DNA of 50,878 nt from Burkholderiales bacterium (GCA_019744975.1 JAIETP010000015.1:120929-171806); one strand, 5' to 3'; shown: positions 44,401 through 50,878, numbered from the stretch's first letter. Translations and numbers: made by a program. Notes: generated from the letters alone by a model not told the origin.

Positions 44401-47292
44401 GTACAGCACATCGCGGCCCACGCCATCGGCCACGCTGTTGATGCCCGTGAACAGCGTCTGATAGTTGAACCCGGACAAGGCGCTGCCGCTCACCTGACGG
44501 GTGATCAGCCACGCCGCATCGGGCGCAGTGTGATTGCGGTCGCCGAACAGGTTGTCGTTGCCGGCCCCGCCGACGAGGATGTCATCCCCGTCGCCGCCGA
44601 GCAGGGCATCGTTACCTTTATCCCCCACGATCCAGTCGTTGCCGGCCTCGCCGGACTGGAAGTCGCCAATGACGTTAGTGGCGACATCGGTCTCGCCGTT
44701 GCGGATTGCATCGGCCAGCGCGATCTTGACGTTGCCGTAGAGTTCATCATCACCAGCACCACCAGCGATCATGTCGCCGCCGGCTACCACGCCAGAAACG
44801 CCCAGCACCACCGTGCCGTCCGCACCACCCTCGACCAGATCATTGCCCGTGCCGGCATTGACCACATCGCGCCCCGCCCCCGCGCTGATGACATCTGCCC
44901 CGCTGCGCAATGCATCGATATTGTCATTGCCGCCGCCGGCGAGGATGTTGTCGTTACCGGGGGTGTCGTAGAGTTGATCGGCGAGATCGGGCTGGTCCTC
45001 ATCGGTGCGCCGGATGTTGCCGAATTCATCGGCCTCGTTGTAGAGCAGACTCAACGTGGCCGGCAGGATGTAATAGGCAATACCACCAGAGGTTTGCCAC
45101 AGCGTGTAGCCGCTGCCCGGTGCAAACCGCACATTGAGCCATTCCGCGGGCGTGGAATCACTCAGCCGTTCATACACGGCACCTGAACCATCGGGCGCCG
45201 TAAAGCTGATTGGATTGCCATTGGGCAGCTTGCGCTGCGTTTGCTGGCCGGGGAGGTCGAGGTATTGTTTGTCACCGAGGATTTCGGTGGTGGTTTGCGG
45301 GGCAGTGCGCAGCGCCTCCAGCAAACGAATTCCAAAATCCCCCTCGTTCCAGTTTTTCAGTGTGACCGTGCCGCCGCCCTCGCCGTTGATCACCACCACC
45401 AGATCAGCGTTGGTCTTGACGTAATTAAACTTGCCATCCGCGCTTTGCCAGGTGGTCTCGTTCAATTTGACTGAAGCATCAATCGCGATACTTGTCTCCA
45501 CTCCGGAGACGAAGCCGATACTGGTCGTGGTCTTGACGACACGCAGTACGCCTTTGCCATCAGTATCCAGCACGGTATCAGCGCCATCGCCATCGACAGT
45601 GCTGCCGAAGATGCCGTTGCGACGCGTACGGTTATAGGTATAAAGATCCATCCCTCGGCCGCCTTCGAGGGTGTCCTGCCCGCCGCGACCTTCGATGATG
45701 TCGGCGCTGTCTCCGCCAAACAGCTTGTCACCGAGCACATGGTCGCTGCCGTTGAGATAACGGCCCGCGTCGTCGGCGAATTGAATCAGCTCGGTCGGCA
45801 ACGCACCCGGCGCGTGATCCGCCGCCTGCGCAAAGAGTACGCGCTCCTGGCCATTCTCGTAGTAGCGATACTCGAATTCGCGATCATCAACCACGGGAAT
45901 GACCGCGATATCGGGATTGTCCTGCGTGTTGCGCAGCAAAACTGCTTCCAGCAGTTTTGCGCGCTCGGTGAGCCAGGATTCGGTGAGATTACCGGTCTTC
46001 TGCGCCGGGTCGTAGAGATTCAGTTCGCTTTTTTCATTGTGAATCGCATAAAGGGAATTGTCGCCGATAATGGCGAAGGGATTGAGAGCTTTGAGGGCAT
46101 AGCGATAAGCTAATGCTGTTGATCCCGAAGCAAGATTGGTAAGACTGGAAGCATCTGTATTGATCAATGAGTCAATCTGGAGCGGTGTATTTGCTATCAG
46201 GCTCGGAATAATCGTTTGCAGTTGAACAACCTGCTGATAGAACGCCTCGCGGTCTTTGACGCGCGCGACCAGCGGCGAAAAACCAAATCCAAAGAAATTG
46301 ACCAGCGCATCGATAGTGGTTTCCAGCGACTGGGCAGGTTGATTAGACATTGCCCGCAGAATCGCAGTGATTTTATTGATACCCGTCGCTGGTTCGGTCG
46401 TATTGAGCGCCGGATCGATCTTGGCTAAGAGATCGTAAACAGAAAGCGCATCTGTAACGAAAGGTATCCTGTGAGCTGAAATCGGATCCAGATTAAGCGG
46501 GCTCAACTGCGAATTTTCGGTCTCCGTAAAAATTTGAATCTGTGCCTTTCCCTGTATTGTTCCGATTAATTGAGCCGGCTCACCACGAACGACAAGGTTC
46601 TCTCCATTGCCCGATCCAAAGGTTCCAGAAGGCAACCCCAGCAACGTGGATACTTGACCAAAAAATGAGGCATTAGGATCGGTAACTCCAAGAGCGTTAA
46701 AGGTGAACACGCCGACGCTGCCAAACAGGCGCTGATACACTTGAGCCAGATAGCCACCCAGGCTATGGCCACTGACGGCCATTGATTCCGGGGCAATCCC
46801 AGAACCGACACCTTGAACAAGAGCTCCCGTAAAACCCAAGCCTGATGCATTTGCATTGAGTGATAGCTGCTGCGTAGTGCCGCTTCCCCCAACGGCGAGT
46901 CGAAGTACATAATTCACCATTGAGACCAATTGTTTCGCCGCAACGCTGGAGACAGCCAGATTGAGATCTGCATCTAAAAAATCGTTAAATATTTCAGTTG
47001 AACCACGAAAAGCAAGGGTGTATTGACCTGTCGGTTGCTGGTTAGCACCCAGTCGCTCCAGCAAGGTTGCGGAAAATCCATTGCTCAATAAGCCGGTCTC
47101 TGAGAACTGAGAAGCGACGCGCCAGTTTTGAACAAAGGAGGCGGCTTGAGCAGGCGAGAATTGTTCGGCAATGAGTGCGTCTTGAATACCTGCGTTCGTG
47201 TTGTAAATCGCCCCCGTATCAGGATTGATAAAATTCGCGTACGCAGCCTCTGCTAATTGGGCTTGTTGAAATAGACCTCGAATCGTATTCAT
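38458..47292 (-). CDS. Giant RTX protein with N-terminal lipase-like domain and cadherin-like repeats
   Basis: A 2944-residue secreted protein, counting from ATG 47292. This start is chosen over the upstream in-frame ATG (47352) because AGGGAAA is well placed and the previous gene stops one base before it. The N-terminal domain (about 1-330) is alpha/beta-hydrolase-like: LAFRGSTE near residue 92 and the nucleophile elbow G175-H-S177-L-G-G. RTX Ca2+-binding GGxGxD repeats occur in blocks at roughly 515-560, 780-1090, 1200-1265, 1360-1420, 1690-1790, 2050-2095, 2200-2235 and 2625-2705, often followed by RTX-associated strands (IRFADGSSMDYADIL). Three cadherin-like (CADG-type) domains lie at about 2315-2620. 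The last 240 residues include a His/Asp/Arg-rich stretch. It should be exported by a type I system. Confidence 0.93.
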   Translation of the reverse strand: MNTIRGLFQQAQLAEAAYANFINPDTGAIYNTNAGIQDALIAEQFSPAQAASFVQNWRVASQFSETGLLSNGFSATLLERLGANQQPTGQYTLAFRGSTEIFNDFLDADLNLAVSSVAAKQLVSMVNYVLRLAVGGSGTTQQLSLNANASGLGFTGALVQGVGSGIAPESMAVSGHSLGGYLAQVYQRLFGSVGVFTFNALGVTDPNASFFGQVSTLLGLPSGTFGSGNGENLVVRGEPAQLIGTIQGKAQIQIFTETENSQLSPLNLDPISAHRIPFVTDALSVYDLLAKIDPALNTTEPATGINKITAILRAMSNQPAQSLETTIDALVNFFGFGFSPLVARVKDREAFYQQVVQLQTIIPSLIANTPLQIDSLINTDASSLTNLASGSTALAYRYALKALNPFAIIGDNSLYAIHNEKSELNLYDPAQKTGNLTESWLTERAKLLEAVLLRNTQDNPDIAVIPVVDDREFEYRYYENGQERVLFAQAADHAPGALPTELIQFADDAGRYLNGSDHVLGDKLFGGDSADIIEGRGGQDTLEGGRGMDLYTYNRTRRNGIFGSTVDGDGADTVLDTDGKGVLRVVKTTTSIGFVSGVETSIAIDASVKLNETTWQSADGKFNYVKTNADLVVVINGEGGGTVTLKNWNEGDFGIRLLEALRTAPQTTTEILGDKQYLDLPGQQTQRKLPNGNPISFTAPDGSGAVYERLSDSTPAEWLNVRFAPGSGYTLWQTSGGIAYYILPATLSLLYNEADEFGNIRRTDEDQPDLADQLYDTPGNDNILAGGGNDNIDALRSGADVISAGAGRDVVNAGTGNDLVEGGADGTVVLGVSGVVAGGDMIAGGAGDDELYGNVKIALADAIRNGETDVATNVIGDFQSGEAGNDWIVGDKGNDALLGGDGDDILVGGAGNDNLFGDRNHTAPDAAWLITRQVSGSALSGFNYQTLFTGINSVADGVGRDVLYGGAGVDWAFGGKGDDFIDGGSGADVLFGDEGSDVVIGGTENDVLVGDGVTVAFEEQGADYLDGGVGNDTLQGDGGDDILIGDVGEDILSGGAGNDILIGGKGLDQLIGGAGKDTYVFNRGDGTEIIVDTAGDAKIPEASVLVLGDGISQRDIKFRPGSLLVDLGPSNPDDPLAGNDQIHFTNFNNDFPDLTAAIGEIRFADGSSMDYADILAQGFDIDGTALDDAGGTALIGTSVTDRIRGFAGSDELEGRDGNDVLTGDGGADRLDGGNGNDVLDGGTGNDLLAGGMGSDDYRFVRGDGLDSVVEGSLFVPGLSDPGHTDRILFGQGITRSDVSLLRTGDGNLTVRYGAGDEILIEGQYGVPGADIESIVFADGETIDKAALDVLEIGVIDGTAATDELYGTASNDVLRGHDGDDYLDGGPSPERRTTGTRTFTGDDVLEGGTGGDNYALYWGMGSDRIIETTDGQSNTLALLNAGTLDGVRTTRDGDDLLVTMRGNGGSARVQGFFAAGGSDAWQITSAVEGSQSLLDFHNTQSTTENPYAVDAMADYKQRLLGEWQAQSQPNLDLPTHVYINSTWSQTIAQWTTLVNALPEPVRQTVTWVNAPVTDTSIGGYGIRQGAHIVGLPLSGNTITQRLVQPIVTQTITDDAYIAARQTPGISANSVSYTFNAGGGGPFSNPRTYSNQNGFVTNTITESSAEGWVSLNLRSDGLGQFGLRIHQIVENPVIEDIEAGSSNNSIVGMLDSAGDRIALIDAGAGNDFVSAGQFDFAFGNDGNDRITGGAYAFGGNGFDILSDGRFIAGGADDDLLSGGEGETTFHFRSGEAGWDQVRDQNGVSLTEFMSRAGFADSLSNLVYGGKYRLGGETSLHFQNALEARFGGSSSDAYRNLFSALTYAELDLGNGETQRYTVLPSAPGFPRGIADGFFRGPYSSDGYYTWVYNSIEDMMRDFADLGLQFSPADVQQIPGAPDLSEFTADNHAALRPFFESGVLAKDTVELADFETNVDEITTGFATPGEYGDQNRVLRLLWGTDKVIDIELPSATDLIGHGIEEIIFGSDPVYIGDLVALAEEEGYLGTSFDDYLFGTDTDDRIRGLAGWDYIDGGAGNDVLSGGAGIDEFYFQENSGSDTILDPDADDLIVFGDGITPEQIQLGLGSLRLRYGPAGDEIHFQGFNPDDVHGNTLFAALQFWDVAQGEELPDGSFDPIWTLTNELTYGEVLERGFDIAGTDNDDILRGTNIHDRFHDGGGNDVLAGGAGGDSYFFDRGNGADIVSDFFETGTINRIVLRDRVAEDISGTREDGQVVLRARASADEIRIQWDQAHGSGVDLVEFSDGSTWSRAILEQLPAVTVNSSPTVGIPPRPQLVLEDTAFSFALPEGSFLDPDAGDVLTYSAAQADDSPLPEWLNFDPGSGNFSGQPGNEHVGALSVKVTASDSAGASVSGFFDITVVNVNDAPQYLPPIDDQQASEDLAFSFVVPEQRFSDPDSGDALTYAARLADGSPLPDWLLFDPAARRFSGTPLNGDVGSLALEVTATDLAGASAAGTFAVTVQNTNDAPTTVHAIADQAASENTAFGFAIPANTFLDVDAGDVLAYGAGLPDGGPLPAWMAFDALTGIFSGMPPTGTAGDFALRVTATDRAGAQAFADFNLTVAAGSGGITLIGTPASESLVGTAFNDIIEGRGGNDTLSGLEGDDLLVGGTGADRLLGGKGSDILDGRRGNDTLKGGKGADIYLFGRGGGKDIIDDDGAAGDLDTVLFGDGITLRDLRFAKNDGDLTISINGTNDRLTIRDWSSRKDSIETLRFANGQAIDLREVMRRSHLDHGRDEEGGDTHHHRRGGERDGRRNHDASGKQDHDHAGGDNKHDKDFSRLIDKWFDERRHAGDAVQSWLDESRDGAQAIKAETAAIRAGWAASEQWLRDHPRGGAGRSENTGYEEFSGLPWLSRSTFESGSGFGRNHLPTLDGHNLKPFRGLEEGLRALG

Positions 47293-47293
47293 C

Positions 47294-47899
47294 TTATTTC
47301 CCTTTTTCGCCCAAAGAAGTAACTGATTCCATAAATGTTGAGAGCCTGCCACTATTCAGAGTGCCGCCAGGACAATGTCTGCTATCCAACCAAAATTTCC
47401 ACCCAGACCAGCCTGCCTGTCGCTGTTCGTATGCTGTTGAGAAGTCCACGTAACGCGCCAGTACTTCGCTCGATTTGTTATCAACCACTTCCTTCTCATG
47501 TCGCCATCGATTAAACAGAAATTGGCCGTTATGTTTCACCACCCAATTGAACCGTTGATTCAAAAAATATGTGTCGGTGTAATTCGTCATATCCCCTTGT
47601 CGCGTCGATGGGGCCAATTTATTCGCTACCAGCGTCTCTGCCACCTTGGGATTTTCTTTTTTCCACTGGTCGAGGCTCTTGTAGACCCAGAATCCTGAAT
47701 CCTTTGCACAGTAAAACTGATGCACAGCCACCGTGGGTATCCAGTCCCAGAAAGGGATCAGATACATCACCAGCACCGCACCCCATCCCCAACGATTCAC
47801 ACTCTTGCCGTTATTTTTCGCGTACTTGATTGCGCCAATGACAACCACAATCGAAAGCAGCAGATAAAGCGCCAACACGCCCAGAATGACTAAGCCCAT
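47294..47899 (-). CDS. Small membrane protein coupled to the RTX lipase gene
   Basis: A 201-residue protein with two predicted membrane segments (about 3-25 and 36-58) followed by a soluble domain. After the second helix comes FYCAKDSGFWVYKSLDQW and, near the C-terminus, VLARYVDFSTAYEQRQAGWSGWKFW and a CPGG motif. The same layout and positions recur in the protein at 49517-50311. The stop codon is one base upstream of the RTX ATG, so the two are translationally coupled and this is the first gene of the operon. I do not recognise a characterised family. A role as immunity factor, chaperone or exporter helper for the RTX lipase is an inference from position only. Confidence 0.8.
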   Translation of the reverse strand: MGLVILGVLALYLLLSIVVVIGAIKYAKNNGKSVNRWGWGAVLVMYLIPFWDWIPTVAVHQFYCAKDSGFWVYKSLDQWKKENPKVAETLVANKLAPSTRQGDMTNYTDTYFLNQRFNWVVKHNGQFLFNRWRHEKEVVDNKSSEVLARYVDFSTAYEQRQAGWSGWKFWLDSRHCPGGTLNSGRLSTFMESVTSLGEKGK

Positions 47900-47975
47900 G
47901 TCGAGCCTCCATTTTTTGTTGTTGAGGGCGACATGGGGTCGTCACAGAACGATATATTGAGGACGATAAGGTCAT

Positions 47976-48127
47976 TGAGGACAATCGGGTCAGGTCTTGC
48001 ATTCATACATTCCCCTCATGAAATGCTTGCATTTCGCGCCTCGGAGTATCCACAGTAACCCCGACGATCAATGGCCACGTTGAGTGAACAAGAGACAAGC
48101 CCACCGCCCGACGCCAGAATGCATCGA
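47976..48127 (+). repeat. 150-bp repeat, copy A (also at 50355-50518)
   Basis: This stretch is highly similar to 50355-50518, with the long common block TTGCATTCATACATTCCCCT and CGCGCCTCGGAGTATCC; copy B carries about 12 extra bases near its middle. It begins with ATTGAGGAC, duplicated 18 bp away (47956-47964 and 47974-47982). It lies 77 bp upstream of the small membrane protein gene, while copy B lies 44 bp upstream of the paralogous gene. Confidence 0.8.
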
Positions 48128-48495
48128 CACGCTCTGTTGCCGCAGTAGTCCCCTGCCTGCCGCATGCGCACACCCCTGTCCGCAAGGCCACAGCGTTGCG
48201 CTGTCGGCCACTTATTGTTTTTCGATGGTGTGGGGGAGTCGGGATGCGGTCAAATCTAACAAAATGATAAGTTTGGCCAGTCGTCGCAGCCTGGTGGATC
48301 CATTGATGAGTGGCTCTCAGCCAATAATTATAAATAAAATCAAATGGTTACACTGTTTTCCAGATTAAGGCGGCATGCTTTTCTTGTGGCCCAAGTCGGA
48401 CAAAACGCAGGGGGCCTGTTGCGTTCCGTGCAAACTATATTTGCTGTGGCGCCGAACTTTGATCATCCGCAGACCATAGTCCAACACGCCCTAAT
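48128..48495. other. Gene-poor stretch
   Basis: About 370 bp between the 150-bp repeat and the transposase unit. I see only short spurious frames, mixed base composition and an AT-rich patch near 48320-48345. No coding potential, hairpin terminator or RNA gene is convincing. Confidence 0.5.
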
Positions 48496-49428
48496 CGGAT
48501 CGGACCAACGCAACGTACTGATTCAGAAAAACAAGAGTTCAAATTCAAGTCATCTGAATGGCTTGGCACTGCGTTTTCAGGGGCAATATCGCGGCTTTAA
48601 GGAACGAGCCATGCCCCGCGCCAATCGCCATTTCCTGCCCGGCCAGTTCTGACACCTCACGCATCGTTGCCATGAGAGATCATTCCTGTTCAGGTTTGCC
48701 CGTGATAGACGAGCCTACCGGCGCTGGTTATTCGAGGCGAAGAAGCGTTTCGGGTTACGCGTGCTCAACTATGTCGTCACGTCCAATCATGTTCATTTGC
48801 TGGTGCAGGACAGCGGTGACGGTGTAATCGCGCAGAGCATGCAGCTTGCCGCTGGCCGCACGGCGCAGGAGTACAACCAGCGTAAAAGGCGCCAGGGCGC
48901 CTACTGGGAGGATCGTTATCACGCCACGGCAATCGAAGGCGACGAACATTTACATCGCTGCATTGCCTATATCGATCTGAACATGGTGCGGGCCGGCCTT
49001 GTCCGGCATCCCGCCGCATGGACGAACGGCGGCTATCGGGAAATCCAGCATCCGCCGCGACGCTATGCGCTGATCGACCTGGATGACTTGAGCGCCTGGT
49101 GCGGTTTTGCGAGTGTGGGTGCTTTTCAGCAGGCGCACCGTCAATGGGTCGAGGAAGCGCTGATGCGTAATGAACGACAGCGGGACGAACGCTGGTCGGA
49201 AGCGATCGCGGTGGGCAGCTACGCCTTCGCCGAGAAGATCAAGCACGAACTGGCGCTGAAAGCCAGGCATCGCAATATCGATGCGGTCGACGGAATCTGC
49301 GCGTTGCGCGAACCTGCGAATGCTTATACGGCTATTTTTGGTGGAGAAAGCAGCGCTCTAAGGACGGAAAACGCTGGTTTTTGGGCGTGAAAATTTGTTG
49401 ATTCAGTCACTTACCTTGGTCCGACCCG
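48496..49428 (+). mobile_element. RAYT (REP-associated Y1 transposase) unit
   Basis: The unit is bounded by imperfect inverted repeats: 48496-48524 and the reverse complement of 49400-49428 agree at 22 of 29 positions and share an uninterrupted TCGGACCAA core. Between them lies a HUH-type transposase pseudogene. Inverted REP-like sequences around the gene are the usual layout of RAYT loci. The exact outer borders are uncertain, because similarity to the second copy continues to 49434. Confidence 0.65.
48611..49390 (+). pseudogene. Transposase of the REP-associated Y1/HUH family, interrupted by a nonsense codon
   Basis: The frame starts at ATG 48611 with MPRANRHFLPGQF, stops at TGA 48650-48652, then continues open to 49390 for another 245 codons with HLTHRCHERSFLFRFARDRR, exactly where transposases of this family continue after a Trp. 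A single TGG to TGA change therefore explains the break. The HUH motif is H60-V-H62 (SNHVHLLV), and YWEDRYHATAIE and YIDLNMVRAGLV are further signatures. A GTG at 48761 could restart translation, but the product would lack the first 50 residues. Such enzymes move REP sequences with a Tyr nucleophile. It probably no longer makes a full protein. Confidence 0.82.
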
Positions 49429-49434
49429 AAATCG
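49317..49434 (+). repeat. 118-bp repeat, copy A (also at 50516-50633)
   Basis: The last coding stretch of the transposase and the right inverted repeat, from CGAATGCTTATA to CGACCCGAAATCG, recur almost unchanged at 50516-50633. The second copy still encodes NAYMAISGGESGALR and the GFWA end of the transposase. Confidence 0.85.
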
Positions 49435-49516
49435 CCACCCCCCATTCGCACGTAAGCAGCCGTCGCTAATGCAGCGTACTTGTAATAGTCAATGATGGTC
49501 GCCACAGTGGCCTCCG

Positions 49517-50311
49517 TTACTTGATCGGTTTGAGAACATCTCGATAAATAAGACTGTTATGCCTACTGTTCGGTCCGCCATCCGGACCATCGCAAGAATA
49601 CGGTGGCACACCTAAACCAATGTAAAACCAGTATGGTCCGCGGCCATACTCGATGTAGCGCCCCACGACTTCCCCCGTGGCGTTATCTGTAACACGTGAT
49701 TCTTGCATTGTTATTTTGTGAGCAATCTGCTCACCATAAATATTCCTGGTGTAGTGATACCGCGCCGTGGGTTTGTCGAGTTTGGTGATGCGCCAACCCT
49801 CGCCTTTTTTCGGATACACGAGCGCCTCAGTACGCTCGTCAAGGTCGACCCGCAGCACGTCCTTTTCAGCGGCTTTTAATGGTCGGCGTTCTTTCTCGTA
49901 CTTCTCGATGGCCTGACGCGTAAATTCCGCATCGCCGAATTCCAGCCGTATTGCACCTTGATTGGATCCTTTTCGTCGTTGCTCTGGTGAATACGATTCG
50001 ATGAAACGGTAACCGCCTGGTCGAACAAGATCGAGTGGTGCACCCGTAGAGTTATAAAACCCTTCCACCTCCACCGTCTTGTTGACGAAAATGCCCGCAT
50101 CTTTGCGGCATAACTGTCCGAAATTCCACGCAATCCAAAACTCTTCCAGCCACGGTGCCACCAACACCAACGCCACCACCGACCATGCCGTTGGCCCGCT
50201 AAATTTGCGCTTCAGCCCCTTGGTCCACCACAACCACAGACCGATCATCGCCAAAGCATAGAAAACGCCGAGCAGCATCAAGCTGAAAACACTTGGATAG
50301 TAGAAGCGCAT
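49517..50311 (-). CDS. Membrane protein related to the RTX-coupled protein
   Basis: A 264-residue protein with two predicted membrane segments (about 8-29 and 42-62) and a soluble remainder. ATG 50311 (MRFYYPSVFSLMLLG) is preferred over an upstream in-frame ATG (50398), which lies inside a repeat. After the second helix come LCRKDAGIFVNKTVEVEGF and, near the end, GEVVGRYIEYGRGPYWFYIG and a Cys-rich YSCDGPDGG. These line up in order with FYCAKDSGFWVYKSLDQW, VLARYVDFS and CPGG of the 47294-47899 protein, so the two belong to one family. It lies downstream of the partial gene at the right edge on the same strand. No function is known to me. Confidence 0.75.
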   Translation of the reverse strand: MRFYYPSVFSLMLLGVFYALAMIGLWLWWTKGLKRKFSGPTAWSVVALVLVAPWLEEFWIAWNFGQLCRKDAGIFVNKTVEVEGFYNSTGAPLDLVRPGGYRFIESYSPEQRRKGSNQGAIRLEFGDAEFTRQAIEKYEKERRPLKAAEKDVLRVDLDERTEALVYPKKGEGWRITKLDKPTARYHYTRNIYGEQIAHKITMQESRVTDNATGEVVGRYIEYGRGPYWFYIGLGVPPYSCDGPDGGPNSRHNSLIYRDVLKPIK

Positions 50312-50354
50312 GGTCTGTCCAGTCAGTAATAGATGAGGGCTGGTATGTGCTGCG

Positions 50355-50633
50355 TGAGGACAATAGGGCCAAGTATTGCATTCATACATTCCCCTCATGA
50401 AATACTTGCGTTTCGCGCCTCGGAGTATCCGCAGTAACCCCGACCGGAAGCCTTGCGATCAATGGCGACATTGAGTGAAAAAGAGAAAAACCCATCGCCC
50501 GACGACAGAATACGTCGAATGCTTATATGGCTATTTCTGGCGGAGAAAGCGGCGCTTTAAGGATGAAAAACGCTGGTTTTTGGGCATAAAAATTTGCTGA
50601 CTCAGTCACTTACCTTGGTCCGACCCGAAATCG
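50355..50633 (+). mobile_element. Internally deleted derivative of the RAYT region
   Basis: This 279-bp segment is the left 150-bp repeat joined directly to the right 118-bp repeat of the 47976-49434 region; the intervening ~1.19 kb, including almost all of the transposase gene, is missing. The junction near 50515 falls on a CGA shared by both parents. It is therefore a non-autonomous, MITE-like remnant or a recombination scar. Confidence 0.75.
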
Positions 50634-50650
50634 ACAGCGAGCTGCATCGT

Positions 50651-50878
50651 TCATTTCGAATCTCCCTCTAAGATAAATAGCTGCTGCAAATCAGATCTAA
50701 TCGTTTTCAAATCAGGGCAAGAAAAAGTTGTTCCTTCCGAAAAACCTGTGGGTAAATTACCTCCAGACCGCGCATACACAATCGACTTTGCCACGATAGC
50801 CTGGTAATCCCCCCGTAAATCAGTATCAGCCAGAAGTGGAATTTTCTCGTAATCTACCCCGAGGAGGTTCCCTTGAAG
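50651..50878 (-). CDS. Unknown protein, C-terminal end (partial)
   Basis: On the minus strand an uninterrupted frame enters at the right edge (50878) and ends at TGA 50653-50651, giving 75 residues such as LLGVDYEKIPLLADTDLRG, SIVYARSGGNLPTG and a C-terminal LQQLFILEGDSK. Codon use looks genuine and no competing frame is as long. I do not recognise the family. It lies upstream of the 49517-50311 membrane protein on the same strand, separated by the 279-bp mobile remnant. The start is outside the window. Confidence 0.6.
   Translation of the reverse strand, partial: LQGNLLGVDYEKIPLLADTDLRGDYQAIVAKSIVYARSGGNLPTGFSEGTTFSCPDLKTIRSDLQQLFILEGDSK

Noticed and set aside
48344-48652. A 102-codon plus-strand frame before the transposase gene
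   Set aside because: It overlaps the left inverted repeat and the true transposase start in another frame, and its product has no recognisable features.

Overview
The window is about 51 kb of a betaproteobacterial chromosome. Three things point there: the rpmF-plsX-fabHDG-acpP-fabF-pabC-mltG-tmk-holB-tatD order, the divergent tyrB/uvrB and rne/rluC pairs, and a Bug-type (tripartite tricarboxylate family) solute receptor. Most genes look GC-rich, while many gene boundaries carry short AT-rich patches. I cannot name the species from the sequence alone.

Layout. 1-0.9 kb: tail of a RidA-like gene, a small minus-strand pair (63-aa unknown plus VF530/DUF2132) and tRNA-Asn. 1-6.5 kb: AsmA-like protein, tyrB, uvrB and a higBA toxin-antitoxin pair with a visible operator. 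6.6-9.4 kb: low-molecular-weight tyrosine phosphatase, a 13-bp tandem repeat array and a type I secretion ABC exporter. 9.4-17.5 kb: Bug receptor divergent from a five-gene acyl-CoA cluster (ADP-forming acyl-CoA synthetase, acyl-CoA dehydrogenase, crotonase, 3-hydroxyacyl-CoA dehydrogenase, thiolase), which reads as a complete activation-to-thiolysis route for an unknown acid. 17.5-25.5 kb: small unknown protein, rne, rluC, HAD phosphatase, S49 peptidase, RsmI-like methyltransferase and a Maf/YceF pyrophosphatase. 25.6-36.3 kb: the classical yceD-rpmF-fatty acid synthesis-pabC-mltG-tmk-holB-tatD series. 36.3-37 kb: ankyrin-repeat protein.

37-50.9 kb is an accessory region read mostly on the minus strand. 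A small membrane protein gene is translationally coupled to an 8.8-kb gene for a giant RTX protein with an N-terminal lipase-like domain, followed 10 nt later by a HlyD-type adaptor. No ABC exporter or TolC gene lies beside them; the only type I exporter in the window is about 28 kb away at 7.3-9.4 kb. Upstream there is a nonsense-inactivated REP-associated (Y1/HUH) transposase gene between imperfect inverted repeats, a second membrane protein related to the first, a deleted derivative of the transposase unit, and a partial unknown gene running off the right edge.

The most interesting candidates are (i) the RTX lipase operon with its coupled membrane protein and paralogue, which could be a secreted effector/accessory or effector/immunity arrangement, (ii) the internally deleted RAYT-derived element, and (iii) a recurrent AT-rich element (core TAAG-N3-TTG-W-TTTTA) found at gene boundaries across the window. 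All functional statements are from reading translations and motifs; no database searches were run.
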